Shown one piece after another: positions 1 through 33,397 of a DNA stretch of 64,000 nt (the first letter of the stretch is position 1; the number at the start of each line of letters is the position of its first letter). The translations under genes were made by a program, and so were the position numbers. The stretch is from Brachycybe producta. Its lineage: Eukaryota > Arthropoda > Diplopoda > Playtdesmida > Andrognathidae. The stretch is from NCBI GenBank assembly GCA_036925085.1, contig JAUPFP010000034.1, positions 310,001 through 374,000 of the forward strand, given 5' to 3'. Under the pieces are notes generated by a model. It made no database searches. It worked only from the letters and a program-made list of their open reading frames with translations, and was not told the DNA's origin.

Positions 1-3000
1 TTTCTAGCGATCCGTTTACTAATCCCGAGGATGTTACGATTAAACCTTGTCTTGTCGAAATCAATCTTGATCAGTCGGCCTACTCAAATGCGAAACGGTA
101 TTTTCTAATTGTGACTGTTTATTTCTAGATCATCACTAATACAGTCTTATTTTTTCTTCTACTAGTTATTATGATATGAAACGCCATGCTGCAAAAAAAG
201 AACAGAAAACGATTGAATCGTCTACAAAGGTTTCAACTTTCATTCTGAAATTCTTGTTTGAAAAGAAAATTACAATGTTATTAACTTATTATCAAGAAAG
301 ACGTCAGAGAAATTGAAATTTATTTGATTTGATTTAATTTGATTTAATTCATTTTCATGGTTTTATTTTAAATTATTTATTTAAAAAATCTAAAATTCAT
401 TATTTTACTTATTTTTAAGATGTTTTACCTCTGGTTATTTTTGGTTTTCAGAAGATCAACACTAAGGAGATCTGAAAGTGTGTTAGAAACTAGAAGTGTA
501 GCCGAATCACATTTTCAATTCCTAAGTGATTGAGCTACCCTTCTAGTTTTTATGAACAGCTGTTTTTTTTAACTCCGCGGTTTCAGAAACTGCATTAAAA
601 GTGAGTTAAAAACTAGAAGGGTATTTTATGGGTATTTTCACGCTGTCTTTCAAAATGAAAGCTGATTTGGAAAGATAGCAACATGAAAATACCATTAAGT
701 GATTGAGCTACCCTTCTCGTTTCTAAAACACTTTGTAGTTTCTCTCCATGTTGCATCTGAAAGACAGAATAATAAGAGTTCGAGAAGCGTTTACACGTTA
801 AAACTAGATTAATGGTAATTAATACTTTACTTTTATTCCTCTTAATGTTTCAGGCTTACAAATCGGCTGAAAAGAAAACGAAACAAACTCTGAAAGAAGC
901 GGCTGTCGTAGCAAACATTAAAAAAGCTCGGAAAGTTCTTTGGTTGGTAACAATGTTTTTTATCTTTCTAAATATACTTTTTATTATTTTCGTTTAACTT
1001 GACGTGAAATACTATTTTTAAAGTTATATTGTTAATGGCTTTCAGGACAGATTTTTTTTTAGAAGTTATATCTGAAAAATGTTTTGACTGTTTTGTTTAA
1101 TTAAAAACCAAAAATTATTTAAGGTTCGAGAAGTTTTACTGGTTCATCAGTTCGGAGAATTATTTGGCGATCGGAGGACGAGATCAACAGCAGAACGAGA
1201 TGATTGTGAAACGTTACTTGAGACCCGGTGACATTTACGTTCATGCCGATCTCCACGGTGCAAGTAGCATTGTTATCAAGAATCCATCGGGTAGCTTTGC
1301 TTTGAGATTATTATTGCTCAGCAATTTCTGAAATAGAGGGCCTACAGTGAAAGCTGTTTAACATAAAAAACGGATAACACAAAAAATCTATAAAATTAAA
1401 TATAATGTTCTTGTTCGATCTCATAAAAATTCTTCCTTTTAAGATGAAAATTTTATAACAAGAAAATCGGATAATACACGAAAATGCATGTTTGATCCAA
1501 TTCCTTAGAATAGCTTAAAAGTTCTCTTTTTTAAATATGAAAAATCGGATAACACGAAGTATTATGTTCAATCTGGACCGTTGGAATAGGATAAAAATTA
1601 TCCTTTTAACACGAAAAGTCTGTTAACACGAAATATATTCTTGTCTTGTCCCCTTATAATGGTATAAAAAAATTTAATGGTTATTTTATAATTAACACTA
1701 ATTACGAAAAAGAATATTCCAGTTTGTTCCATTTTGTGTTAAGCGATTTCCTCTGTAAATGAAGCATTTCCTTTATATTTAAAGGATTGCCGGTTCCACC
1801 AAAGACACTCAACGAAGTTGGGACGATGGCTGTTTGTTTCAGTTCTGCTTGGGATGCAAAAGTGGTGACCAGCGCATGGTGGGTTCATCATGATCAGGTG
1901 ATCTTTTAAAAAACTCCGAGAACCGTGATTTTTTTTGTTCTCTTTATGAAATCGGCTTTAATCGTTTTTGTAGGTGTCTAAGACGGCACCAAGTGGAGAA
2001 TATTTGACGACGGGAAGTTTTATGATCAGAGGTTTGTATTATACGAGCTCCTAAAACAGACTGCACATTCAGCTGCCCATAGTAGAAATATATGGACGTG
2101 ACGTAAATATTATGCGATAAATCGCTAAATAACGGACTGTGCTGTAGTTACATTCTGGGAATTTGGTTACTTGTGGTTGTAGTTTTTGTGTGAATTTTTC
2201 ATTAAATTTAATTCATGTTTATTTTTCTTCAATAAGGGAAGAAGAATTTTTTGCCGCCTTGTTATCTAGTGATGGGGTTTGGACTTTTGTTTAGGGTAAA
2301 TTGTTTTTTTACGGTCTTATCTTCGCTTTTCTCATCTTGGAGATATTTTACGAGCAAAAGAGCAAAGCGAAGAACAAACAGAGAGCAAAACTAAGAGAAA
2401 ATAGAAAAGTGTTTTGGAAACTAGAAGGTTAGCTCAATCACTTAATAGTATGTTCATGTTGATATCTTTCAGAATAAACTTTTAATAGATAAAAATTTTA
2501 AAAGCATATTTTAAAAGATATTGATAGGAAAATCCCTTAAGTGATTGAGCTACCCTTCTAGTTTCTAAAACACATTCAAGTATCTTTTCATTTTGCACTT
2601 GTAGACAGAATAATCAGAGTTTGAGATGCGTTTACCACGTTAAATCACCTTAAAGTGGTTCATATTTTTGTTTCACAGCTTGGTGAAGAATCTATAGCGA
2701 AGCATAAAGGCGAGCGTCAACTTCGAACGCTGACGGACGAGATCAACTCGATAAAAGTACGGATAAAGATTTAAAGTTTTATTTCATTTGTATTGCATTC
2801 GGTGTTTTTTCTTTACTTTACTGAATAGGAAGAAGTGGAGGAGGATCATCTGGATGTTCCGTTAGATGAGAGTGATGATGACGAAGACAAACCCTCTGAA
2901 TCGGCTTCCGTAACAAATCCTCCACCATCGGAAGATGCCGTCGACACGGATACGGACGAAGGAACTAACGAGGAAAACGCATTTCCGGACACGGTTATCG

Positions 3001-6000
3001 AACTGGAACACGTCGAAGGCGAACAGTAAAATTTGGTTTTGCGTTTTAAGAACATTTGACGAGTGTGAATGGAGATATTGAAAGTGTGTTCGAAACAAGA
3101 ATAGTAAAGCAATCACTTCAAAGAAGAATTACCAAAAACATTGTTAGCAGCAATATGTTAATTAACAATTTGTTGACTGTTTTGATAAATGTCGATAAAA
3201 AATGCTAATAACAATGTTTTTGACAAAAAATATTAGTAGCATGTCGGCATTAAACTGATCCAAGAGTAGAATGTTATTAACAGTGTTGACAATAGAAATA
3301 ACTTGTTAGTAACATTTTCCACATTGGTCGCAAAATTTCTGCTATTAACAAAGTTAGCAACAAACTTATCAACATGTATTAACATGTCGTTACATGTTAA
3401 CAGCAGTTAACAGCAGACATGTTAATAGCAGAAATTTTGAAGAAATAATAAGCAACTAAAATAAAAAATTAACAAATGCTGAAAGCAAATGTTATTGACA
3501 CAAGTTAATAGCTAGATGTTATTAACATTTCTAGAGAGTTCTAAAAATGTTAATAGCAAATGTTATTAACATTTCTAGAGAGTTTTAAAAATGTTAATAG
3601 CAAATGTTGTCTATAAATGTTGATAACAAAAGTTGTTAGCAATGTTACTTCCGGTGTTAATCCACTGTAACACACTTCCAATTTCTCAATTTCTGTTGCT
3701 CCTGAAACACGGAATAACCACAGAGAATCTGAAAATCAGCTCGTCTTAAAATATATCAACTTTTTACTTCGTAATTTGAATTTGACGTTTTGTTTTTTAG
3801 GTTTAGAATGAAACATCGAACTGTTTCGATACATTCGAATGTTTCCGAAACGACAAATGATAACGAAACTGTCGTTTATCTCGGTGACGACAAACCGGTT
3901 GTCGTTAAAGTACGTATTATAAGAGCCCACCCACCCTTTAAGGATGGGTTCAGACTAGATGAGAGTTCTCCGAACATTTATTTGTAACAAAATGTGTTCG
4001 TTGTTCTGTTCGGCCCCGATCCACGAGTTGTCGGTTTTCGCCCGTCACATAATCAAAGGATGTTTGTGCTCGGGCCAGGAGTAGTTTTAACGTCTCGGCG
4101 AACATTTCCACTAACATCCATACGAGGTTACCAACTGTGAACATGTTCTGTTTACGTTTGGACACTCCAGACACAGCAAACAGAACAATGAACATGATCT
4201 TTGGAAATGTTTGCGAACATGTTCTGTTCTAGTCTGGACCCACCCTAATATTTTTGCTAATAATTACGATTTTGTTTAAATAAACTACTTTTATACTTTC
4301 AAAGCAACAAGTCGAAAAGAAAATTACTTTTACGTTTCCGCAAATTCCAAAGTATTAGTTTGTTTCTCCCTTTGTGTTGATAAATTCGTAATTGACTAAA
4401 ACGCTTTTTTTCGTTTGTCTTGTGGTTACATTCAGAAAACCACCGCAACCGTCTGTGAAACCTCCTCCGATTGCGGCCAAAGTTGAGGTTGGATTTTGGG
4501 GTTTTAGCTACCGATTGACGTATTCTGCATCTCTCATTTTATGTCGTTTTTTTTCTTTTCTAGAAACCACAACAGTTGAAACGTGGGCAAAAGGTGGAAT
4601 TTACTGTCTTTAGAACAAAAAGCAGAGTTTTGAATGTAGAAAACGACATAATTTTACTCTTTAAATTTTAAAGTACAAGTTAAAAAAGATGGAGAAGTAT
4701 AAAGATCAAGACGAAGAAGATCGTATCTTGGCTATGAAGTTGCTTCAGGTTTGTCTTTCGAAGACGCGTTTTATAAGCAGCCATGTTATTCTGGGTTTCA
4801 TTAGCAACATTAAGGTGGCTTTATAAATATTTATTTTGTTTTTATCTCCACGGCAATGGCTAATATGTTCTATAGGAGGTCTCTTCCCCTTCCATTCACG
4901 GTTTTTAAGAAAATTTCTATTTTTCAAGCTAACGTTTTTTAAAAAAAACGAAAATATGCCAAACGTTTTAGAATTAAGAATAGTTGGTGATAGTGCTAAA
5001 AGTTTTTTCATTATGATATCTTTCAAAATAAACTTTTTATGACAGAAAAAGGTGAAAATACTTTTTCATGAAATGTCAATGAAAAAATCATAAAAATGGG
5101 TCGTGTCATTTTCAAAAGATATCACCATGAAAAAACTTTTACCATTCTAGTTTTAACACAATTTGAATTTTTTTGTAATGTTTTTTCTAAAAAAAAAAAC
5201 GTTCACTTGACGTTTTTGTGTCCAAATTTTGCATAAACGTCTATGGAGCCACTGCAGTTGGGGAAATAAAAACAAAATAAATATCTATACAGCCGCCTTT
5301 TGTTGATTGAGCTACCCTTCCAGTTTCTAACACACTTTCAAAATTACTCGTAATTTTGCACTCAAGAGTTCGAGTGTCGTTTACACTTTAAAAACCACCG
5401 TAAGTGTAACTTGTTCGTTTATCAATGAATAGGGTCCCGATGGTCCAAATAAAAAACCCAAACTGAAAAAAGGAAAGAAGGGAAAAGGTTCTGCAATAAA
5501 GGGAGGAAACGTAGGTGGAAAAGTATTAAATTCGAAGCCATCCGGTCCGAAATCTCCATTTATTACCGATCCGACTAAAAGTGTCGATTCTTCCACTACC
5601 GTCGAAACCGGTTCCGAACCCGTTTCGACAAACGGAGATAAGTCGAAGGAAGTAACACAAGAAGTGAGACTTTTTTTTACTTTTGATACTTTTGTTTGCT
5701 TTTTTTTTACTGATTATTAATAATTGTTGCTAATTGAGGATTCGGACGACGAACAACAGGACGACACGAAAGCATCGTTAGAGGCAATTAATAGGAATTC
5801 GCCTTCCGAAGTTTTTCTCGTATAATTAATATGGAAGTTTTGTTTTCATAAAACAACACAGGACGCTTTGATCCTCGATACCTTGACTGGAATTCCAGAT
5901 GCGGAAGATATTCTCTTGTATTCGATTCCAGTTTGTGCTCCTTACAACAGCTTAACTAACTACAAGTTCGTTGAACTTATAACCAACTTGACACTTGAAC

Positions 6001-6976
6001 TTTCAACTTAAACCCGCAAAACAAGAGTTTCAAAACATAGAAAAATCCAGTTTTATTTAGTATCCTTGTTCTCGGTTTCTTTTTCCAAGAACCATACACA
6101 GAGGGTTGAAGTTTGAAGTTCAAGTGACAAGTTTTCTTGTTGGAAATTCTGCTCAGATATTACAAATTTAAGGTTCAAAAGTTAGGTTACAAGTAATTTG
6201 TATCCCATGTGGCCTTTTTAAATTTCAGATACAAAGTGAAACTAGTTCCTGGAACAGGAAAACGAGGAAAAGGTATTACGCTACATTTCTAATCGACATT
6301 AAGCTTATTCTGTGTACAATTTGAATACGGAATTTGAGATAGCATTATTGTTAAATTCTTACTATAAACCTGGAATTATTTGTGTTGGATTAAGTTCTGT
6401 GAATAGACATTTATTTTGTTTTTGTCCTGTCCGATGGCACCACTGCAGCGGCCATTATGTTCTAGAGGAGGTCTCTTTCCCTCGTTTTTGTCAGGAGAAA
6501 CATTATGTTAAAAACTTTGAACATAATCCTTTACCATTCTAGTTTTGAAAACAATTTGAAATTTTTCATAATGTTTCTAAAAAAGACGTTCGCTTGACGT
6601 TTTTGCGTCCAAATTTTCCCAAAACTTCTATGAAGCTTAGCATTAGCTCCTGCCATGGCGCCATTCAAAGTAGACAAAAACGAAATGAATATCTACTGGG
6701 CCACTTCAAAATTGAATTTCTTATGTTTTGCATGAACTTTAGCCGTAAAAACAGCGATTGCAATGTTTCAGCATGACAAAACGGCTACTCCGAGAGAAAA
6801 GGATCTTGTCAGAAGTCTCAAAGTATTTCAATTACATTTATTTAAAACAGATGTTTTTCGTGTTTGTTTTATTTAACATTTCATTTATATTTGATTAGGA
6901 TCAAGACGCTTCTCGTAATATTCCTGGAAAAGTGAAAATGTCAGCTCCACAACTGCAGAAAGTTAAGAAGCGATGA
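1..6976 (+). CDS. NEMF: NEMF / Rqc2 (ribosome quality control factor), C-terminal part, 20 exons
   Basis: NEMF binds stalled 60S subunits carrying peptidyl-tRNA, recruits the E3 ligase Listerin and directs C-terminal tailing. The gene enters the window mid-coding; the N-terminal NFACT-N part is outside. Exons (plus strand): <3-97, 166-229, 854-942, 1124-1290, 1785-1897, 1974-2031, 2237-2295, 2679-2756, 2829-3025, 3801-3909, 4305-4351, 4436-4487, 4564-4593, 4674-4748, 5433-5663, 5739-5810, 5862-5965, 6229-6272, 6755-6822, 6899-6976. Phases agree throughout, giving 609 residues and a TGA stop. The NFACT-R block is nearly identical to vertebrate [55 protein letters not shown]. Downstream come an acidic linker (exon 2829-3025), a basic stretch with [11 protein letters not shown], and the NFACT-C end with [26 protein letters not shown] and a basic tail. 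Exons 4305-4351 and 6755-6822 were chosen because they alone keep phase, and are less certain. The intron from 5811 is only 51 bp. Confidence 0.95.
430..812. repeat. Family A foldback MITE, rearranged copy in a NEMF intron
   Basis: It contains AAACTAGAAGTGTAGCC, the inverse AGTGATTGAGCTACCCTTCT (twice), GATAGCAACATGAAAATACC and the right-hand CAGAATAATAAGAGTTCGAG. The order suggests two partial copies nested or fused. Confidence 0.7.
1343..1757. repeat. Tc1/mariner-like MITE, family C, copy 1
   Basis: Ends are TACAGTGAAAGCTGTTTAAC and the inverse of it, GTTAAGCGATTTCCTCTGTA. Inside are three or four degenerate units of AAAAATCGGATAACACGAA separated by roughly 90 bp. It lies in the NEMF intron 1291-1784. 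The TA at both ends is typical of Tc1/mariner targets. Confidence 0.7.
2383..2653. repeat. Family A foldback MITE in a NEMF intron
   Basis: GAAACTAGAAGGTTAGCTCA with CATGTTGATATCTTTCAGAA is mirrored by AAGTGATTGAGCTACCCTTC and followed by a right end reading CACCTTAA. The right end stops about 25 bp before the acceptor of NEMF exon 2679-2756. Confidence 0.8.
3120..3660. repeat. Degenerate GTTAATAGCAAATGTTATTAACA repeat field
   Basis: More than 500 bp of an NEMF intron is built of imperfect, partly self-complementary TGTTAATAGC / GTTATTAACA units. Around 3512-3610 a ~57-bp unit containing ATTTCTAGAGAGTT occurs twice in tandem. It is a simple diverged satellite with no coding potential. Confidence 0.65.
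3939..4250. repeat. Foldback element G, NEMF intron
   Basis: The left end AAGGATGGGTTCAGACTAGA is mirrored by the right end TCTAGTCTGGACCCACCCT. Inner arms share AACATGTTCTGTT-like words. It is about 310 bp, with no open frame of its own. Confidence 0.65.
4810..5300. repeat. Family B foldback MITE, NEMF intron
   Basis: The left end TTAAGGTGGCTTTATAAATA, followed by TTTATTTTGTTTTTATC, is mirrored by GATATTTATTTTGTTTTTAT on the other strand at the right end (AGCCGCCTTTTG). The centre carries CATTATGATATC and its inverse. The terminal TTAAGGTGG is shared with family A. A related copy lies at about 6395-6706. Confidence 0.7.
5301..5397. repeat. Family A right-end fragment
   Basis: TTGATTGAGCTACCCTTCC through AAAAACCACCGTAA matches the right-hand 95 bp of family A and directly abuts the family B copy. 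One element may have inserted into the other. It ends 35 bp before a NEMF acceptor. Confidence 0.65.
6395..6706. repeat. Family B copy 2, NEMF intron
   Basis: ACATTTATTTTGTTTTTGTC and GGCACCACTGCAG on the left are mirrored by CCATGGCGCC and GACAAAAACGAAATGAATAT on the right. The shared word TCTAGAGGAGGTCTCTTTCC also occurs in the copy at 4810. It has no open frame of its own. Confidence 0.6.
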
Positions 6977-7075
6977 AGAAGAAAGACAAGAGGACCTTGA
7001 ACCCGGCTTTTCAGTTTCCTTTTTATTGAATTTTGATTCAAGCGTTAATTTGTAACAGACTAACAGTTTCAGATT

Positions 7076-7081
7076 AATAAA
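7076..7081 (+). promoter_or_regulatory. NEMF polyadenylation signal AATAAA
   Basis: A canonical AATAAA lies 100 bp after the NEMF stop codon and before the 3' end of the convergent ANAPC4 gene. This position suits the end of a short 3' UTR. It is inferred from the motif only. Confidence 0.6.
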
Positions 7082-7128
7082 ATGTTTACTGTAAAATTTG
7101 TAATATGTGTAATCCGTTTGATCCGATT

Positions 7129-7289
7129 TTAAGGTGCCGTTTATGAACAGATGAGTATCGAACTCTTGATTATTCTGTCCTTCAGGAACAAAATGAAGAG
7201 AAACTAGAACGGTAGCTCCATCATATTTAAGGGCGTGGACAAAATAATTAGTATTCAAGAAGCATTTTACACTTTTAATATCACCTTAA
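7129..7289. repeat. Short family A MITE between NEMF and ANAPC4
   Basis: 161 bp running from TTAAGGTG to CACCTTAA. It keeps the terminal ~90 bp and lacks the long central palindrome. It occupies the tail-to-tail interval of NEMF and ANAPC4, so it may lie in one or both 3' UTRs. Confidence 0.8.
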
Positions 7290-7436
7290 AACACATTTTA
7301 TGACAAACTTTATCGAGTTTTATCAAAATTTTAATTTCAAATTTAAAAAAAAAACAATTAATTACATCAGTTTTTATATTTTTTTTGGCTGAATTTTGTC
7401 AGAATATTTAATAAAAATTCCTAAATAATACAGTAA

Positions 7437-10243
7437 TTAACATTGAGATAAGTTTTCTTTATCGTAATTATTTTCTTTATCGTCCATTCTAGTGTCGTTA
7501 CTACTGTCTAGTAAACTTGTGGCATTTCCAGACTCGTTTCCTCCTACTCTCGAAGACCTGGGATCTTCGGAATCGTCGTGAAGTACAGAAAGATCCTCTT
7601 CCTCTTCTTCAATGTCCATCTCGAACAGCCTTACTCTACGACGAGAAGCAAAAACGATGCAAACGACGTGCCGAGGTCCACTGACGGCTAATTTAAGAGC
7701 TTTCAATCCGTCGAGACGTTGAAACATGGCATTGTTTAAACCGATGCCACCGTTGACCATTTTAACAACTTCTGAAGACTCGATGGCATAATTCTGAGCT
7801 TCGTCTCCGATTTTCGGCAATTTCACGATTTGTTCCAGAAGAAATTTCATCGGTAATTGCAACAGAACGGTACGGTTACTCTTATCGTTCGTTTGTCGTT
7901 CGACGAGAAGTAAAGATACTGTTTCGTCGTTATAGAACTGAAAGTCCGAGATGTCGTGAGCCGAACATTGATCGGAAGTTCCCAACTCTTCAAATTTGAC
8001 TCTGATCGCTCCGAAGTTGCCGTCACGATCACGATGGACGAAGATCAAGTGATCGGAAGCGAAAGATCGAGCGTAAACTGTGTATAAACTACCATTCGAA
8101 GCCACGTAATTCTGCCGAACGATCGGAACTTCGATCTGTTCCGTATTATTATCTGAACGATTCGGTTTCCGTGTATGAAGATCTGACTCTTGATTGAAGA
8201 GTTCGACCGACTGACACGGAAACAACATTCGGCCGACGACGTTCGCGACACGATCGAAAGCAACGTTCACTTTCTCTTTCAAGAGATCATGTTGTTGGAC
8301 TAACGATCTTTTCGTCGGATTGCTGTAAATGAGGCCGTCCTCACTGAGTTGTGGATGTTCTTTAAGAAAAGACATCCACGGATTGGACGAAAGGTCCGTT
8401 ACGAACTGTAGATCTTCGTGTTTTAGATACTGTCCGACTCTCTCGAGATTGAAACTAGTTTTCGACGTTTCCGTATCGCCGTTCGTGAAGTTCTCCTTCA
8501 AGAACTGAGCCACGAAATGTAGATCTTGTTGAGTTATCTCGTTTATTTCACCCGTTGCGGGTTCGTCGGAAAGACGTAAGATGACTACGTAAAGCCATCG
8601 AAAGAAAGCTTTGAAATTTTTCATACTATTATCGATAACTTGTTGTATTTCGGTCGCTTTGAGCATAAAAGCTCCGGCTTCCGATATACAAGAATCGATC
8701 GATTCGTGCGATAAACCGAGGACTCCGAATCGATTGTACCAAAGGGCCATTCCTCGTACGTCGGACAGATGATAGACGATCGCTTGTCCGACGTTCTGTA
8801 AATGTTTCAGAACGAGTTTCTGTATGTTAGAATACGAGAGTTCGATGGAATGACCGAGTTTTTTAAGTCCTTTTTCCGTTAGATCGTGAAGGAGGAAGTT
8901 TTCCAACTCGGATGTCGGAGTTCCGAACACGAGGAGTTCTAAGAAATCGTCACTGACCGTCTCAATTGATGTTCGACGTTTCTCTTTGGCGTAGTTTTTG
9001 AGTTTCGTATCCATTTCTAACAGGATGTCTTCCCACGATTCGATTATCGATTGAATCGTCGACGATACGTAACCCATCAACGAAGAGATCCGTCCGTATT
9101 TCAGTGCCAAAGAATAGAGTTCGTGTCTTCGCGACGTCAGTAACGATAATTCGAAAACGAGAAGCCGTAAAGATGATCGGTTTTCGTCTAGAATCTCGAC
9201 GACGACGTAAAGAAAGGAGAAATCATTTGAAACGGTTGCAGAATAGAGAGAACCAAAACGAAGAGAAGATTTTAACGAGTATTCGAGACAAGGAAACACT
9301 CCGAAAGCATAAAAATGAAGCGTTCCGCTGTCTGTTCCGGCTACAAGGATGTTTAGCATCGTCTGGTCGCTGAGTTTCTTCGAGTCTTCGGCATGATCTT
9401 CGATAGAACGGCCCGGTCCGGTGCTATAGTTCTTGTTCAAAGATGGCAACTTTGGCAAGAACAACTCGGAATCATCCTAGAAACGAGGAGAATGTGTCAG
9501 TGATACATTAACGAAAATTAAATGAAAACAACGGAAATAAAACCTCCCAGAAGAATTATTTTTTTAATTTAAAAATTTAATTTTCGTTGTTTTCGTTTTT
9601 ATAAATTAAAAATTTTTTTTTTATAAATATAAATTGGATTTTTTTTATCAGAAGACTTCTATACTTTTTAGTATTGACACGTTTTCTGATTCTTCGTAAA
9701 TCAAAACGCAAACCACCTTAAATACGAGGTTTGTTTCGTCTTTGACGTTCGGTTCCACTTCCGAAACCCAACTTAGAAACGTTGCCGATCCTTCGATCTT
9801 ATTCGTATGAAGAATTTCTTTATTCTCTGTGTCGCAAAGTAAAACGCAATCTGAAAAGAATCGTTAATTATCATATTTCAGATAGAAAATTATAAAATAA
9901 AGTGAGAGAAACCAGTTGTGTAACCGACGGCGAGAACTTTTCCGTCTGGTCTCCAGGCCATCGATCCGATCTTAGATGATTCTGAAGGCGGAGAAAGAAC
10001 CCAAACCTTCTGCCAACTTATCAGACGATGTAACGTTACTTCACCCTGCAAAAAAAAAAAAAAGAAATCATAAAGCGACGGCAACAGCTGATAATTCGGT
10101 CGTTTCTTCATCTTTTATCTTAAGACCTGAACGTTGGCAACTGCTATTAGGTCCATTTTAGGTGACCATATCATTAAATCACTCTCAGATGTCAAGTGTT
10201 TCTCATCAAGTTGCCTAAAAATCGGTTGTCGAATAGATGACAT
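7437..10243 (-). CDS. ANAPC4: ANAPC4, anaphase-promoting complex subunit 4, complete
   Basis: APC4 is a scaffold subunit of the APC/C ubiquitin ligase that drives mitotic exit. Coding exons, in transcript order on the minus strand, are 10243-10127, 10045-9913, 9850-9717 and 9476-7437. They total 2424 nt, or 807 aa, almost exactly the length of human APC4 (808). The N-terminal WD40-like half has the typical LMIWSPKMDLIAVANVQGEV and SMAWRPDGKVLAVGYTT motifs. The large last exon holds the APC4 long helical domain, with FLPKLPSLNKNYS, GLKKLGHSIE, IDNSMKNFKAFFRWLYVVIL and FNLERVGQYLKHEDL. It ends with VRLFEMDIEEEEEDL and an acidic tail. The start ATG is the only one that keeps the first WD40 strand and follows no usable acceptor. 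About 84% of the coding sequence sits in one intron-free exon, unlike neighbouring NEMF and ATR, so later introns may have been lost, possibly through a cDNA. Confidence 0.95.
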
Positions 10244-10426
10244 CGTCAAAAGTTAAAAGAAATCGAAAAAACGTAGAAAAATGACCGCAGTTTCAGTGAG
10301 AATCACATGGACTGTCAGTGACTTTACAAGCGTCTCGCTAGATGGCAGGACTATTAAGAATTTAGATGACATCCGGTTGGAATCACGTGACTTTAGTCAC
10401 AGAATAAGTCACCTTATTCCGTGCCT

Positions 10427-10671
10427 TTATAATAAACACCAGCGTTTGCCCATTAGAATTAGCAGAACGCATGCGCATTACCATCTTATCGTTTTATATA
10501 GGAAAACTAACCTAACCTAACCAAACCTATAGGCTATAGTGAACGTTTCATCGGCAGTTTACATCGGTGATCAATAGATGGCGCTGCTAACGCAAATCTG
10601 CAATCACTTTCTTTTATAAAATAATACGCATGCGCTCTGCTAATTCTACTGGGCAAACGCTAGTATAATAA
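10427..10671. repeat. Foldback element F in the ANAPC4/ATR promoter region
   Basis: The left arm (from TTATAATAAACACCAGCG through TTTGCCCATTAGAATTAGCAG and GCATGCGC) recurs inverted at the right end (GCATGCGCTCTGCTAATTC, then GGGCAAACGCTAGTATAATAA). The arms are about 50 bp with a few mismatches. The spacer contains CTAACCTAACCTAACC. I see no coding capacity, so it is a non-autonomous DNA element of unknown superfamily. Confidence 0.7.
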
Positions 10672-10721
10672 ACTCTTTGCTTGAACCCATAAACCAGAGA
10701 TGTTAACAGTCAGCTAAACGG

Positions 10722-10925
10722 ACAGGTTGTTAGAATTAGGTAAAAACTTCAGTTGGCTCCGCCCATGTTATGACGACTGGCAACTTCTAATTAGCTGGTT
10801 ATGTAGTTTGACGTTGAAAAGGGCAGAGCATGGGACGTCAGACTACATAACCAGCCAATTAGAAGTTGCCGGTCGTCATAACAAGGGTGGAGCCAACTTC
10901 TGTTTGTCCCGATTTCTAACTGCCT
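10722..10925. repeat. Foldback MITE, family E, copy 1
   Basis: A near-perfect palindrome. TTGGCTCCGCCCATGTTATG and CAACTTCTAATTAGCTGGTT are mirrored by AACCAGCCAATTAGAAGTTG and a closing GGTGGAGCCAA. Outer arms run from CAGG to CCTG. Two related copies lie at 48650-48841 and about 48942-49128, which makes it a dispersed family. Confidence 0.75.
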
Positions 10926-11116
10926 GTATATTAATGTTACGTCATTCCGCTAGATGTCGTTGCCAAAGAGCATGTGTTGTTTCATTTCCCGCCATTTCTT
11001 TGACGTTTTCTTTTTATTTCATGTTGTTTTTCGTCTTGAAGAATTTCAGCGCGATCGTTAAAAATGTGATTTAAATTATTGTTTTCTAAAGTCGAGTATT
11101 TCTGTGTTTATTTACG

Positions 11117-33397
<22,281 letters not shown>

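Larger units (their letters stand above)
10244..11116. promoter_or_regulatory. Divergent intergenic region between ANAPC4 and ATR
   Basis: Only 873 bp separate the two start codons, which point away from each other, so both promoters must lie here. I see no convincing TATA box next to either start. Two foldback elements (10427-10671 and 10722-10925) occupy about half of the interval. The first contains a CCTAACCTAACC run in its spacer. A shared bidirectional promoter is inferred from geometry, not from motifs. Confidence 0.6.

Noticed and set aside
3950-4195. An 81-codon minus-strand frame in a NEMF intron
   Set aside because: It is contained in foldback element G, with no conserved motif.
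9104-9373. A plus-strand frame opposite ANAPC4
   Set aside because: It is antisense to a strongly conserved ANAPC4 exon; Arg-rich composition is a shadow effect.
10727-11074. A 115-codon reading frame between ANAPC4 and ATR
   Set aside because: Most of it runs through the family E palindrome, it lacks recognisable motifs, and it lies in the shared upstream region.
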